A stretch of DNA of 64,000 bases from Ignavibacteria bacterium. Lineage in GTDB: Bacteria; Bacteroidota; Ignavibacteria; Tepidaquicellales; OLB5. Position 1 is the first letter of the stretch. Each line of letters starts with the position of its first letter. The position numbers and the translations under genes are program-made. The notes below the pieces were generated by a model, which saw only the letters and a program-made list of their open reading frames with translations, was not told the origin of the DNA and ran no database searches. This document shows, one piece after another, positions 9,392 through 17,957 of the stretch. The stretch covers positions 1,871,970 through 1,935,969 of the forward strand of contig JAFLBX010000001.1 in the NCBI GenBank assembly GCA_017303675.1. The letters are read 5' to 3'.

Positions 9392-9607
9392 TTATTTAAT
9401 ATAGAGCATTTTCAGTGATTTTGTAAATTGCCCGGAGCGGAACCTGCAGAAATATATACCTGAACTATATGCTGCAAAATTAATTCTTATTGAATAACTT
9501 CCAGCTTCCAGAACACTTTTTACAGGAATGATTATAATCTGGCCCACTGAATTGAATATTTCTATTACAGTATATCCTTTAACCGGAATACTGAATGTAA
9601 GCTGTGT
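9392..9607 (-). pseudogene. Remnant of a type IX sorting domain
   Basis: On the minus strand 71 codons read as a near-complete C-terminal sorting domain: TQLTFSIP, then IEIFNSVGQ, then LEAGSYSIRINFAAYSSG, then IYFCRF and the end SLKMLYIK before a stop. An in-frame TAA lies directly upstream (9608-9610) and the NPFNP part and whole cargo protein are gone. The unusual residues (FNSVGQIII, IYFCRF) suggest drift. No start codon or signal peptide is present. It is best explained as the 3' scrap of a deleted secreted-protein gene. Confidence 0.8.
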
Positions 9608-9828
9608 TTACAGGCTAATAAAACATACAGAGAGCAATGATGCTTATATGACCAAATTGTTTTGTAAGAGTTGATTTCAATTGAAATAACAGAAGATCGA
9701 AACTGGATTTGAAAGAAAATTACGTAAATAATGAGGGAAATAAAATAATACCAAGTGGAATTAATAAATTATTAATATTGTTTTAAATGTAAAAATAACC
9801 ACGATTTATTAAATTTAACTTTGTAAAA
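9608..9828. promoter_or_regulatory. Upstream region of the universal stress gene, TAnnTTTG box
   Basis: No gene is visible here. TAACTTTG at 9816-9823 matches the TAnnTTTG box. It lies only 5 bases before the ATG of the universal stress gene, so transcription would start at or next to the start codon (a leaderless message), if this box is the one used. Confidence 0.45.
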
Positions 9829-10671
9829 ATGAAAAATATACTTGTACCGTTTGATTTTTCAAAAACCGCAGAATATGCATTAAATTTGGCAGTATCATTA
9901 GCCGAAAAACAAAATACAAATATTAACCTTTTATACATTGTAATAGATCCGTTTACAATTAAATCTTCAGGTTTAAAGTCACAAGATTACCGCAGCTTAA
10001 ATATTCGGAAATTTCTGGATGCGATAAAAAAGGAATCATTTTCAAATTTGAAAAAAGTAATTGAAAAATTAAATAATAAAAGGGTTAAAATTACACCTTA
10101 TATTTTTGTAGATTCCAATGTTTATAAAGGAATTTTAAACTTTATTGATACTAAAAAGACTGGGCTGATAGTGATGGGTACTCATGGAGTTTCTGATTTG
10201 AAGAAAAGATACCTTGGAACAAACTCTGAGCGTATATTTAGATTGACCCAAAAGCCAGTTTTGATTGTTAGGGAAGAGGTTAAACAGTATAATTTCAGAA
10301 AAATTGTATTCGCGACCGATCTTGAGCATAAAGCTCGGAAGGTTATTAATCAAGCCTGGGAACAGTTAAAACATTTTAACGCTAAAATTGACATCCTCAG
10401 AATTAATACCCCGCAAGATTCTATCAGAAGTACTTATGCAATAGGACAGATGCGTAATTTATCAAAAAAGTACAATGCAGAATTTGATTTTATTATTAAA
10501 GATTCAATAACTCCGGAAGCTGGAATTAGTGAATATTGCAGAAAATCAAAAGCTGATCTTCTCGTGATTGGAGTTCACAGGAAAAAAGGGTTTAAAAGGC
10601 TGTTTACTGACAGGATCTCAGAATCAATTACAAGAACTTCGAATATACCCGTTTTAACAGTGGATATTTGA
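9829..10671 (+). CDS. Tandem universal stress protein (UspA family)
   Basis: 280 residues made of two Usp domains. The first (about 1-150) begins MKNILVPFDFS and carries the nucleotide-binding loop GTHGVSDLKKRYLGTNSER (G-x2-G-x9-G-S/T pattern, here ending in T-N-S). The second (about 155-280) starts FRKIVFATDLEH and ends with the degenerate loop GVHRKKGFKRLFTDRISE. Usp proteins are cytoplasmic and bind ATP or act as stress-linked adaptors; tandem forms are common in Bacteroidota and are often linked to low oxygen or stasis. The gene is monocistronic with a shared terminator downstream. A second tandem Usp lies at 61418. Confidence 0.9.
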   Translation: MKNILVPFDFSKTAEYALNLAVSLAEKQNTNINLLYIVIDPFTIKSSGLKSQDYRSLNIRKFLDAIKKESFSNLKKVIEKLNNKRVKITPYIFVDSNVYKGILNFIDTKKTGLIVMGTHGVSDLKKRYLGTNSERIFRLTQKPVLIVREEVKQYNFRKIVFATDLEHKARKVINQAWEQLKHFNAKIDILRINTPQDSIRSTYAIGQMRNLSKKYNAEFDFIIKDSITPEAGISEYCRKSKADLLVIGVHRKKGFKRLFTDRISESITRTSNIPVLTVDI

Positions 10672-10703
10672 TCTGTAATCGAATCTGAATACCTGGAAAA
10701 AAT

Positions 10704-10731
10704 AAAAACCCCGCTAAAAAGCGGGGTTTTT
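10704..10731. terminator. Bidirectional terminator
   Basis: AAAAACCCCGC, a six-base loop, then GCGGGGTTTTT. It separates the converging universal stress gene and the type IX cargo gene and works in both directions. Confidence 0.9.
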
Positions 10732-10753
10732 ACTACCTTAAAACAGCTTATTC

Positions 10754-12583
10754 TTATTTAATAAGAACCATTTTTTTGCTGTCGGTAAATTCACCTGTTG
10801 TTATTTTGTAAATATATACACCGCTTGAAAGTGATGAAGCATCAAACGGAACAACGTGTGTACCTGCGTTTGTAAATGAATTTACAAGTGATGCAACTTC
10901 TTTACCCAGCACATCATATACCTTTAATGTTACTACGCCTGATTTCGGCAGAGCGAAAGTTATATTTGTTGTCGGGTTGAACGGGTTCGGATAGTTCTGT
11001 TCAAGCATATATACAGAAGGAATCTGTGTTGAAGGTTCATTGACTGCAACCGGAACGCCTGTCATTTTTGCGATTGTTCCTGATGCACCGCATGACCAGC
11101 CTGTCATACAGCCGCTTCCATCTGTAACTAATGAAATATCATTCTGAGTACCGGTATGAGTATGAACCTGGGTCCATGTTGTACCGTTATCTGTGCTTCT
11201 GAATATGCCTGTTCCGCGGGTATACCAGAAATCATTTCCTGAACCCTGTATGCCTGATATATTTCCGGTTCCGGATGCGGGCAGTAATGCATATGAAGTG
11301 CCGCCATCGGTTGATTTAACCATTGTAGCGCCGCCTCCAAGTCCTGTTGTTGTATTGTTAAACCTTATACCAAGAACCTGTCCTGCCAGGCCTGTGGTAG
11401 CAACACTTGTCCAGTTTAAACCTGAATTTGTCGATTTCCATATTGTTCCCTGGCCTGAACCAAACCACATGTTAGGCAGTGATACCTGTACACAGTTGTT
11501 TCTGCCGTCACCGGTGCCTGCGATAGTTGCAAGTGAAGTCCAGTTATTGCCGCCATCGGTAGTTTGAAGCAGCAGCCAGTTTCCTGCTAATGGGTCTCCG
11601 AACGCATACCCGTTTGTTGCTGAAACCATTTTGATAGCGTTTATGAATCCACCGGCTACAGTATAAACCTGTGTCCAGTTGGTTCCCCCATTGGTAGTTT
11701 TATAAATAAATGTAGCGCCGGGTGAAGTGGTTACCCATGCTGTGTTAGCATCAAGTGCTTCTACATTGTAAATATCGCCGGTTATAACTCCGGGGTTCGG
11801 GTTACCATTTGTCCATGTAGTTCCCCCATCAGTTGTTCTGCGAACAGTACCAGCTGCGCCAACAGCCCAGCCTATCAAATTGCTTACAGTTTTTACAGAA
11901 TATAATAATGATGTAGTTCCTGATGTTTGGTTTGCCCAGGTGTAGCTGCATGTTACTGAAGCAGGGGCAACATTAATACCCATATGCGGTGTAGTTCCGC
12001 TCTGCTGTCCCCATACAAACGGGCAGGCTGATGTAGTTAATGAGGTATTTCTTCTGAATCCTGTTAATGTTGTTGTACCTGTACTGAAACCGGTAGCGCC
12101 GGCTGCTGAGCACTGCTGAATATCAACTATTAAACTTTGTGAATTATCATAAGGAAATGGTGTATCCAGTGTTATAGTCATCCATTCGTTTGCATTGCCT
12201 CCAAGCTGAACAGATGCTCTTGTGTACACAGTTGTCATAGCTCCTGCATACCACTGGCTGGCTGCAAAGGTAGTTAAGCCTGCAGCCTGTCCCATTTTAA
12301 TAACTACATTTGTATATGTATAAGGTCCAAGTGTAGCAGCAAGTCTGAATGATACGCTTGTAATATTTCCGTTTGGTGCCGGAGTAGGCTGATTAAAATC
12401 GCCCGGTAAGAATAATACCTGAATTTGTTTTCCGCCGGCTATATTCCATGGAAATGAGTTTGTTGAGCCTGTTGTGTTGTAATTATAATATTGAGGCTGG
12501 GTAAATAAATTGGCGGTAAGAGCCAAAAGCAAAACAAAGAATGCAGCAGCATTCCTGAAGAAATGAGGACATCTTGTTTTCAT
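10754..12583 (-). CDS. Type IX-secreted protein with YCF48/BNR-like repeats
   Basis: A 609-residue exported protein. A signal peptide (FFVLLLALTANLFTQ) is followed by an N-terminal domain of about 180 residues that I do not recognise, then from about residue 215 a series of beta-propeller repeats with the Asp-box-like core TTDGGTTW/TTNGGTNW/STDNGTTW, as in YCF48/BNR folds. The last 90 residues are the sorting domain: QNYPNPFNPTTNITFALP, VYDVLGKEV, SSGVYIYKI, KKMVLIK. Type IX systems carry such proteins over the outer membrane and anchor or release them. A paralogue without the N-terminal domain lies at 41943. Its substrate is unknown. Confidence 0.88.
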   Translation of the reverse strand: MKTRCPHFFRNAAAFFVLLLALTANLFTQPQYYNYNTTGSTNSFPWNIAGGKQIQVLFLPGDFNQPTPAPNGNITSVSFRLAATLGPYTYTNVVIKMGQAAGLTTFAASQWYAGAMTTVYTRASVQLGGNANEWMTITLDTPFPYDNSQSLIVDIQQCSAAGATGFSTGTTTLTGFRRNTSLTTSACPFVWGQQSGTTPHMGINVAPASVTCSYTWANQTSGTTSLLYSVKTVSNLIGWAVGAAGTVRRTTDGGTTWTNGNPNPGVITGDIYNVEALDANTAWVTTSPGATFIYKTTNGGTNWTQVYTVAGGFINAIKMVSATNGYAFGDPLAGNWLLLQTTDGGNNWTSLATIAGTGDGRNNCVQVSLPNMWFGSGQGTIWKSTNSGLNWTSVATTGLAGQVLGIRFNNTTTGLGGGATMVKSTDGGTSYALLPASGTGNISGIQGSGNDFWYTRGTGIFRSTDNGTTWTQVHTHTGTQNDISLVTDGSGCMTGWSCGASGTIAKMTGVPVAVNEPSTQIPSVYMLEQNYPNPFNPTTNITFALPKSGVVTLKVYDVLGKEVASLVNSFTNAGTHVVPFDASSLSSGVYIYKITTGEFTDSKKMVLIK

Positions 12584-12812
12584 AGCTTATTTTATTTTTA
12601 GTTTAGGGATATAACCCCTGAAATTAGAAATTATGAATCTGAATTTCCTAAAAAAAATGGATATTGATGGATGAAAGCAACTACTCTTAAAGGGTAAAAC
12701 CCAAATATCATTGCTATGAATAAATGTGTTTTATACTATTAACTTGGTAAAAAAGGATTAAATAATCAAGGATTTAATCAGTAAAATGATTTTTATCGCT
12801 GAGAGTTAAAAA

Positions 12813-12841
12813 ATGGAAAACCCCGCTTATAGCGGGGTTTT
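12813..12841 (-). terminator. Terminator of the PNPOx-like gene
   Basis: An 11-bp perfect stem (AAAACCCCGCT with AGCGGGGTTTT) around TAT; on the minus strand it is followed by CCATTTTTTAA. It lies 21 bases past the stop at 12862. Confidence 0.85.
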
Positions 12842-12861
12842 GTATAATTTTTGTATAAGAA

Positions 12862-13299
12862 TCAGTTCATATTTTCAAGAACTTTGGCAGGGAACCAGCC
12901 ATTTTGAAGTGATGTAACAAATATTTTTGATGAAACTATTTTTACCGGAACCATTGGCACAAATGTCTGGTACCACGGCATCTTTTCAACGAGCATTGCT
13001 CTTACGTTTGCTTCCTCTTCCTCCGGCAGAATTTCAACTACAGCTTTACCCTGAAGGAAATCTTTTGTAGCATCATTTTGTGAAATTGAATATGCAACAT
13101 TCTTATTCTGCGCAATATTGGCAAAGCTTTTACCGCCTTTTTCTACCAGCAGGTAGATATCCAGCCCTTTGCTTACATAGTAAGCGCCAAGTATCCATGG
13201 TGAGTAATCTGTGCCGGTTGTAGCCAGCATTATTGCATTGTTGCCTTCAAGGATCTCTTGGATCTTTGCTTCTACTTCATTGTTAAGTGTTTCAACCAT
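12862..13299 (-). CDS. Pyridoxamine 5'-phosphate oxidase-like FMN-binding protein
   Basis: The start is ATG 13299, fixed by an AGGAG ribosome site 8 bases upstream (13308-13312); the longer open frame has no such site. The 145-residue product fits the split-barrel flavin-binding fold: IQEILEGNNAIMLATTG (first strand pair), then DIYLLVEKGGKSFANIAQNKNVAYSI with the Lys-containing phosphate-binding stretch, then LQGKAVVEIL. Members bind FMN, F420 or haem and often reduce small molecules or act as general stress proteins. Cytoplasmic and monocistronic. The fold is fairly clear, the cofactor and substrate are not. Confidence 0.75.
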   Translation of the reverse strand: MVETLNNEVEAKIQEILEGNNAIMLATTGTDYSPWILGAYYVSKGLDIYLLVEKGGKSFANIAQNKNVAYSISQNDATKDFLQGKAVVEILPEEEEANVRAMLVEKMPWYQTFVPMVPVKIVSSKIFVTSLQNGWFPAKVLENMN

Positions 13300-13428
13300 T
13301 GGTTTTGCTCCTATATATATTAATTTTTCAGATGGATAGAATGCAAATATATGGATTTTAAAAACTAACCTCAATTATTTAAATAGTAAATAACTGCAAA
13401 ATTAATATATAAAGAAGAATTATTCCGA

Positions 13429-15174
13429 TTATTTAACTAATATCATTTTACGGGTATCAGTATATTTTCCTGATATCAATTGATAAAAATAAATACCACT
13501 TGAAATCTCTTTTCCGTCAATCACTAAAGTATGAGACCCTTTACTCAAAAACCCAGAAAAACAATGTTTAATTAATGACCCTTTAATATCGTATATAATT
13601 ATAGAAGTTACTGCAGGTTCAATAAGAGAGAATTTAACTGTAGTTTGCGGATTAAATGGATTAGGATAGTTCTGTTCTAATTTAAAACTCACTGGTTCAT
13701 TTTCAGTTGAATTAATCCCAGTAGGATCAGGCGGGTAAATATATTTATATCCGCGATAGGTATTTACTCCCGGAGGATACGAAGCATCAAACACTACAGT
13801 TCCCCCGGGTGTAACTTCTGTTAGAGTATTATAGCTGCCTCCCCATGCAATTAAAGTATTTCCATTAGGCAGCCGCTGAACATTTCCACCCCAAGGAGCA
13901 ATTGCCTGGGGATATCTTTGAAACTGCCAGACCAAATCAGCTGTCAGGTTCACTTCATTTATGTTATATTCAACTGCCCGGGCAAAATCAGGTGATCTGA
14001 ATGTACCATTATCAAAAAAAGTAATATTGCCATTGCTTATTCTCCTGATATCATGCTGATGCCTGAACTGCATTGAGTCATTATAAATAGTGAACATATT
14101 GTTTTTACCGCCGAATCTCCACATGATATTTCCGGTGGAGCGGTTTATTTTAGTAATTTCATCAAGATGCCTGGAAGATATCAATATGTTATTATCGTTA
14201 TCAATTTCAATTGCATTCCCGTGTACGTAATCAATTACAGAATCCAGCAGGTTTTCTCTTACAGCATCAGTTATCTGCATATGATCCCAGCTTCTCCACT
14301 GGAAAAGTACATTGTTCTGAAGGTCTACTTCCTGAATGATCAAGCCAATTACAGTCGCATTAGGATTACCTCCGCGAACAATTTGACTCATATCAACATG
14401 CTGCGGATCGTAAGCCATCAGGTAAGCATTGCCATTCGGCTGAATTTGGATATCGTGCATATCTGTTGTATACCCATTTCCACTGGTATACGTATGAACA
14501 AAATTATAATTACGGTCCATTTCAATAAATCGCGGAGGGTTACTTGCAAAATATGTTAAATTACCATTAGGATGCATTTTAAAATCATATGTAAAAACTG
14601 AATACTGCTGATACCAAAATGAACTTCCGTTATTATTAATAATTGAATTGTATGAGTAACCGGCTAAAGGTGCCAGAAAAAATTTGCCCGGGTAAGGATT
14701 ATTGTTAACAGAAATTATCAATTCCGGCGGTGCTGCCTGCATAACCTGGGTATTTAAAATCATTCCTGTTTCCCTTTCCATAGTTTTTACAGGATCGCAA
14801 ATAATTTTTTTATCAGCTATTTTAAAAGAATAACTGTAAGTTTCAGTCCCGGTCTTATTTCTTTTACTCAAATATGCAGTTAATTCAATGTTTACTTTTT
14901 CTCCGGGTAAAAATGGATTATTTGGCTTAAAAATTATTTTTTTGTTTGTTTCTGTAATTAAAATTGAGCCATTATAAATTCCGCCTATAGAGCCTTCTAC
15001 TTTGATACATTTAAGTATTTCGTCAATATTTGTAACTAGTAAAGGATCTTTATAGCCAATTGAAATATTATTTTCAGGCTGAACCATAATACTTCCTTTT
15101 ACAGGGTCAGTATAAATTATCTCGTTTGGAAACAACTTTACTGCAATAAGCAAATATAGTAGAATGAATTTCAT
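13429..15174 (-). CDS. Arylsulfotransferase-like propeller protein, type IX-secreted
   Basis: 581 residues with an N-terminal signal peptide, a small beta domain (about 20-130), then a six-bladed propeller of the arylsulfotransferase (Arylsulfotran_2/ASST) family. Supporting pieces are YDFKMHPNGNLTYF, MHDIQIQPNGNAYLM, DYVHGNAIEIDNDNNILIS, RHLDEITKINRSTGNIMWRFGG and FRHQHDIRRISNGNITFFDNG, with His residues of the kind used in ASST catalysis. The end is a complete sorting domain (LEQNYPNPFNPQTTVKFSL to KMILVK). Many Bacteroidota homologues probably act on other sulfated or glycan substrates; activity cannot be read from the sequence. No sulfate-related gene is next to it. Confidence 0.82.
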   Translation of the reverse strand: MKFILLYLLIAVKLFPNEIIYTDPVKGSIMVQPENNISIGYKDPLLVTNIDEILKCIKVEGSIGGIYNGSILITETNKKIIFKPNNPFLPGEKVNIELTAYLSKRNKTGTETYSYSFKIADKKIICDPVKTMERETGMILNTQVMQAAPPELIISVNNNPYPGKFFLAPLAGYSYNSIINNNGSSFWYQQYSVFTYDFKMHPNGNLTYFASNPPRFIEMDRNYNFVHTYTSGNGYTTDMHDIQIQPNGNAYLMAYDPQHVDMSQIVRGGNPNATVIGLIIQEVDLQNNVLFQWRSWDHMQITDAVRENLLDSVIDYVHGNAIEIDNDNNILISSRHLDEITKINRSTGNIMWRFGGKNNMFTIYNDSMQFRHQHDIRRISNGNITFFDNGTFRSPDFARAVEYNINEVNLTADLVWQFQRYPQAIAPWGGNVQRLPNGNTLIAWGGSYNTLTEVTPGGTVVFDASYPPGVNTYRGYKYIYPPDPTGINSTENEPVSFKLEQNYPNPFNPQTTVKFSLIEPAVTSIIIYDIKGSLIKHCFSGFLSKGSHTLVIDGKEISSGIYFYQLISGKYTDTRKMILVK

Positions 15175-15478
15175 ATAGTATTTTTAAATTTTATTTTCAC
15201 TTCAAATTAGTGAATTTATAATTTTTTTTACAAGGATTTTTAATTTATAAAAAGTAATTGATTTCATTAATCTAAGCTATTACAATAACATCGTTTTATC
15301 AGTTAGAGTGATGTAGGAATTTATGTACATTTATGTAAGAAAAATTTAATTTTTAAAACTAACTATTCAACATTTATCATGTTAATTCTTGATGAAAATC
15401 ATATTATTACCTATAACCCTTATATTATATTTACCAAATTTTAAATTCCGAATATTTTTGATTTTTAAGGAGGGTATT
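15175..15478. other. Intergenic region before the radical SAM gene
   Basis: About 300 bp, strongly AT-rich, separating divergent genes. I see no gene, tRNA or hairpin terminator. The open frame from 15389 that precedes the true ATG at 15479 is hydrophobic but has no ribosome site and I do not count it as coding. Confidence 0.5.
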
Positions 15479-16708
15479 ATGAACAGGTTAAATCACCTGG
15501 ATTATTACCGCCTGCCGTGGAATCTTTCTGATAATATCATTTCATGGCTGGAGCCGACCGCAAAATGCAATCTTGCCTGTCTTGGCTGTTACCGCAAAAA
15601 TGAAGTGAACAGCCATAAAACTTTACATGAAATTAAGGAAGAGCTGAATGTTTTTAAACATTACAGGAAATCCGACAGTATTTCAATTGCAGGCGGTGAA
15701 CCGCTGCTGCATCCGCAGATAGTTGATATAGTGAAGATGATTGCAGAGCTTGGCTATAAGCCAATAGTAAACACAAACGGGATAGCGTTAACCCCCGAGC
15801 TGCTGCATGAGCTGAAGCTTGCCGGAGTATATGGATTTACTTTTCATATAGATAGTAAACAAAACCGTCCCGGCTGGAAAAATGCTGATGAAGTTGAGCT
15901 CAACGAACTGCGTTATAAGTACGCAAAAATGCTTGCAGCCGAAGGCGGAATTTCATGTTCATTCAATTCAACAATTTACGAAGATACGCTTATTGATATT
16001 CCGGATATGCTTAAATGGGCGCATAAAAATATTGATATAGTTAATGTAATGGTATTTATCATTTACCGAGCAGTTGATAACAGGGATGTTGACTGGTATC
16101 TCGGGCCAAAGAAGATAGACATGAGCTCTCTGGTTTATAATGAAGATGTACCTGACAGAGTTGATATTATGGCTGATGAAGTTGTTGAGGTTATTCGTAA
16201 ATCGTATCCTGATTTTGATCCATGCGCATATCTTAACGGTTCAGAAAAGGCTGATTCTTTTAAATGGCTGTTAAGCGGAAGGCTTGGAAATAAGAAAAGA
16301 ATTTTCGGGTATATGGGCAGCAAGGCAATGGAAATTGTGCAGACAGCATATCACCTGATGTACGGGAAATATCTATCTTATACCCGTCCCCAAATGAACA
16401 AAAAGGGGAGATCGATGCTGCTAATGGGATTGTTCGATAAAAAACTGAGAAAAACATTTTTTAAATACATCAAAAATCCATTCAGAATATTCAGTAAGCT
16501 TTATTACCAGTCAATAATGATAATCCAGCCGGTGGATTTCCTGGAGGACGGCAGGCAAAGCATGTGTGACGGTTGTCCTGATATGACTGTTTGGAACGGT
16601 CAGCTGGTCTATTCATGCAGAATGGAAGAACAATTGAAGTACGGATATAATATCAGGACATATCCGAAAGATCTGGCCCGGAAACTTGAAGCCAGCACTG
16701 TAAAATAA
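15479..16708 (+). CDS. Radical SAM enzyme with extra C-terminal cysteines
   Basis: An AAGGAGGG ribosome site (15467-15474) lies 4 bases before this ATG and decides the start; the frame is open 30 codons upstream without a site. The 409-residue protein has the radical SAM cluster motif CNLACLGC near residue 28 (CxxxCxxC) and the SAM-binding GGEP motif at about 65, followed by a TIM-barrel-like part. Near the C-terminus CDGCPD and a later SC form an additional cysteine group that could hold an auxiliary cluster, as in SPASM-type enzymes but shorter. Substrate unknown. The gene is not near a recognisable peptide precursor or cofactor pathway. Confidence 0.85.
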   Translation: MNRLNHLDYYRLPWNLSDNIISWLEPTAKCNLACLGCYRKNEVNSHKTLHEIKEELNVFKHYRKSDSISIAGGEPLLHPQIVDIVKMIAELGYKPIVNTNGIALTPELLHELKLAGVYGFTFHIDSKQNRPGWKNADEVELNELRYKYAKMLAAEGGISCSFNSTIYEDTLIDIPDMLKWAHKNIDIVNVMVFIIYRAVDNRDVDWYLGPKKIDMSSLVYNEDVPDRVDIMADEVVEVIRKSYPDFDPCAYLNGSEKADSFKWLLSGRLGNKKRIFGYMGSKAMEIVQTAYHLMYGKYLSYTRPQMNKKGRSMLLMGLFDKKLRKTFFKYIKNPFRIFSKLYYQSIMIIQPVDFLEDGRQSMCDGCPDMTVWNGQLVYSCRMEEQLKYGYNIRTYPKDLARKLEASTVK

Positions 16709-16717
16709 CTTTTTATA

Positions 16718-17503
16718 TTATTTTTTCAAGAGCTGTGTAACCCCGTAATACAGCTTGTCGCCTTCTTCCTTTAAAGAGCGGGAAGTATTGGTTTCTTTTT
16801 CTGATCTATCCTGAATAAGCTTTTGTATGAATTCTATCCGCTTATTCATCCAGGCAGTTGCTCTTTTTCTAAGCTCAAGAACCGAAGGATCTTTTTCCTT
16901 GGCATTATAGCTTAAGGCATTAAGTCTTTCTGAAATTGACCTCATATCATCCAGATATTTCTTTTTGGAATCGTTTGAAGCTGAATATGCATTGGCATAA
17001 GCAGACTGGAAATTTTTTATCAGCGATCTTTGCTGCTGAGAGAATTTTTTTGTGATATCAATATCAGTTTCTGTTTCAACCTTAACTTTATCCTGTGTTT
17101 TTTCTTCTCCTTTGGACCCGGTCTCTTCTTCTCTGACTATCAACGTATCAGTTTTCGGGATTAGTGTGCTTAATTTCCGCTTGTTTATCTTATCGAGCAT
17201 AAGCTGAGATTCATGGTAAAACTCATCATCGCCAGCGACCCTTACAAGCTGAACTTCAGCAGCGCTGAAGAGGCTGTCATTAAATGACTGCAATCCCTGT
17301 AAATATGCTATTTTTGACTGTGCAAGCCTGAAATCCCTTTCGCCGGCATCAATTTTCTGAAACTCAGAAATAGCTTCAACATATTTTTTTTCAGAAAGCA
17401 GCTCCATTCCTTTTTCATAATGCCCGGTTTTACTGCAGCCTGTAAAAAAAGAAATTGCTAATACTGAAAAAATAATTATTGATAGATCTTTATTTAGATT
17501 CAT
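16718..17503 (-). CDS. Lipoprotein with TPR-like N-terminal part
   Basis: 261 residues. The signal sequence ends in the lipobox SFFTGC, so the protein is anchored by lipid at about Cys23. YEKGMELLSEKKYVEAISEFQKI (first 20 residues shown by pattern: paired helices) and the following QSKIAYLQGLQSFNDSLFSA part look like two tetratricopeptide units. From about residue 110 on it is a charged, probably coiled-coil region rich in Lys, Glu and Thr, ending in a basic stretch. It converges with the radical SAM gene, whose stop is only 9 bases away, so the two are probably unrelated in expression. Function unknown. Confidence 0.6.
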   Translation of the reverse strand: MNLNKDLSIIIFSVLAISFFTGCSKTGHYEKGMELLSEKKYVEAISEFQKIDAGERDFRLAQSKIAYLQGLQSFNDSLFSAAEVQLVRVAGDDEFYHESQLMLDKINKRKLSTLIPKTDTLIVREEETGSKGEEKTQDKVKVETETDIDITKKFSQQQRSLIKNFQSAYANAYSASNDSKKKYLDDMRSISERLNALSYNAKEKDPSVLELRKRATAWMNKRIEFIQKLIQDRSEKETNTSRSLKEEGDKLYYGVTQLLKK

Positions 17504-17957
17504 ATCCTAATTTTAATTATTTAAAAATATTACCACTTACTAATTAACATTATAAAGGATTCAAAGGTTTTGACTAATAATTTAAAGATCACAAAAATAA
17601 TTATCATTAACAATTATGATATTAATCGCAGGCATTTTTTGAACATTTTATTATGGATTGAATGAGCAAATGCTGAAAATTAATTTGCAATCGTTCACAA
17701 AATGATTTTTATATACTGATCCATATGATCATGTGAAAGTATGATTAAATGAGCTGCTTTATTTTCCCTTCAGAATATTTATTCATCCGTCAAATTACCA
17801 CTATCCGCGAAATTTTATTTCCCGAAAGAATTCCGCGCTGTAATCTTATTATATATTTCACACCGGAACATTTTAATAATAAAAAATATAACAGACGTCA
17901 CTTTTTTATTTTTTCTTTTCTAATAAACTCTATCTGAAAAATTAAACAACCAAAAAA
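17504..17957. other. Long AT-rich intergenic region
   Basis: About 450 bp between divergent genes. A 62-codon open frame at 17749-17937 has no ribosome site or recognisable composition and I consider it chance. TGATCCATATGATCA (near 17717) has 5-bp inverted arms and could be a regulator site, but nothing else supports that. Confidence 0.4.

Noticed and set aside
17749-17937. 62-codon open frame in the long intergenic region
   Set aside because: No ribosome site, no recognisable composition, and it lies in strongly AT-rich DNA between two genes with their own signals; chance is more likely.
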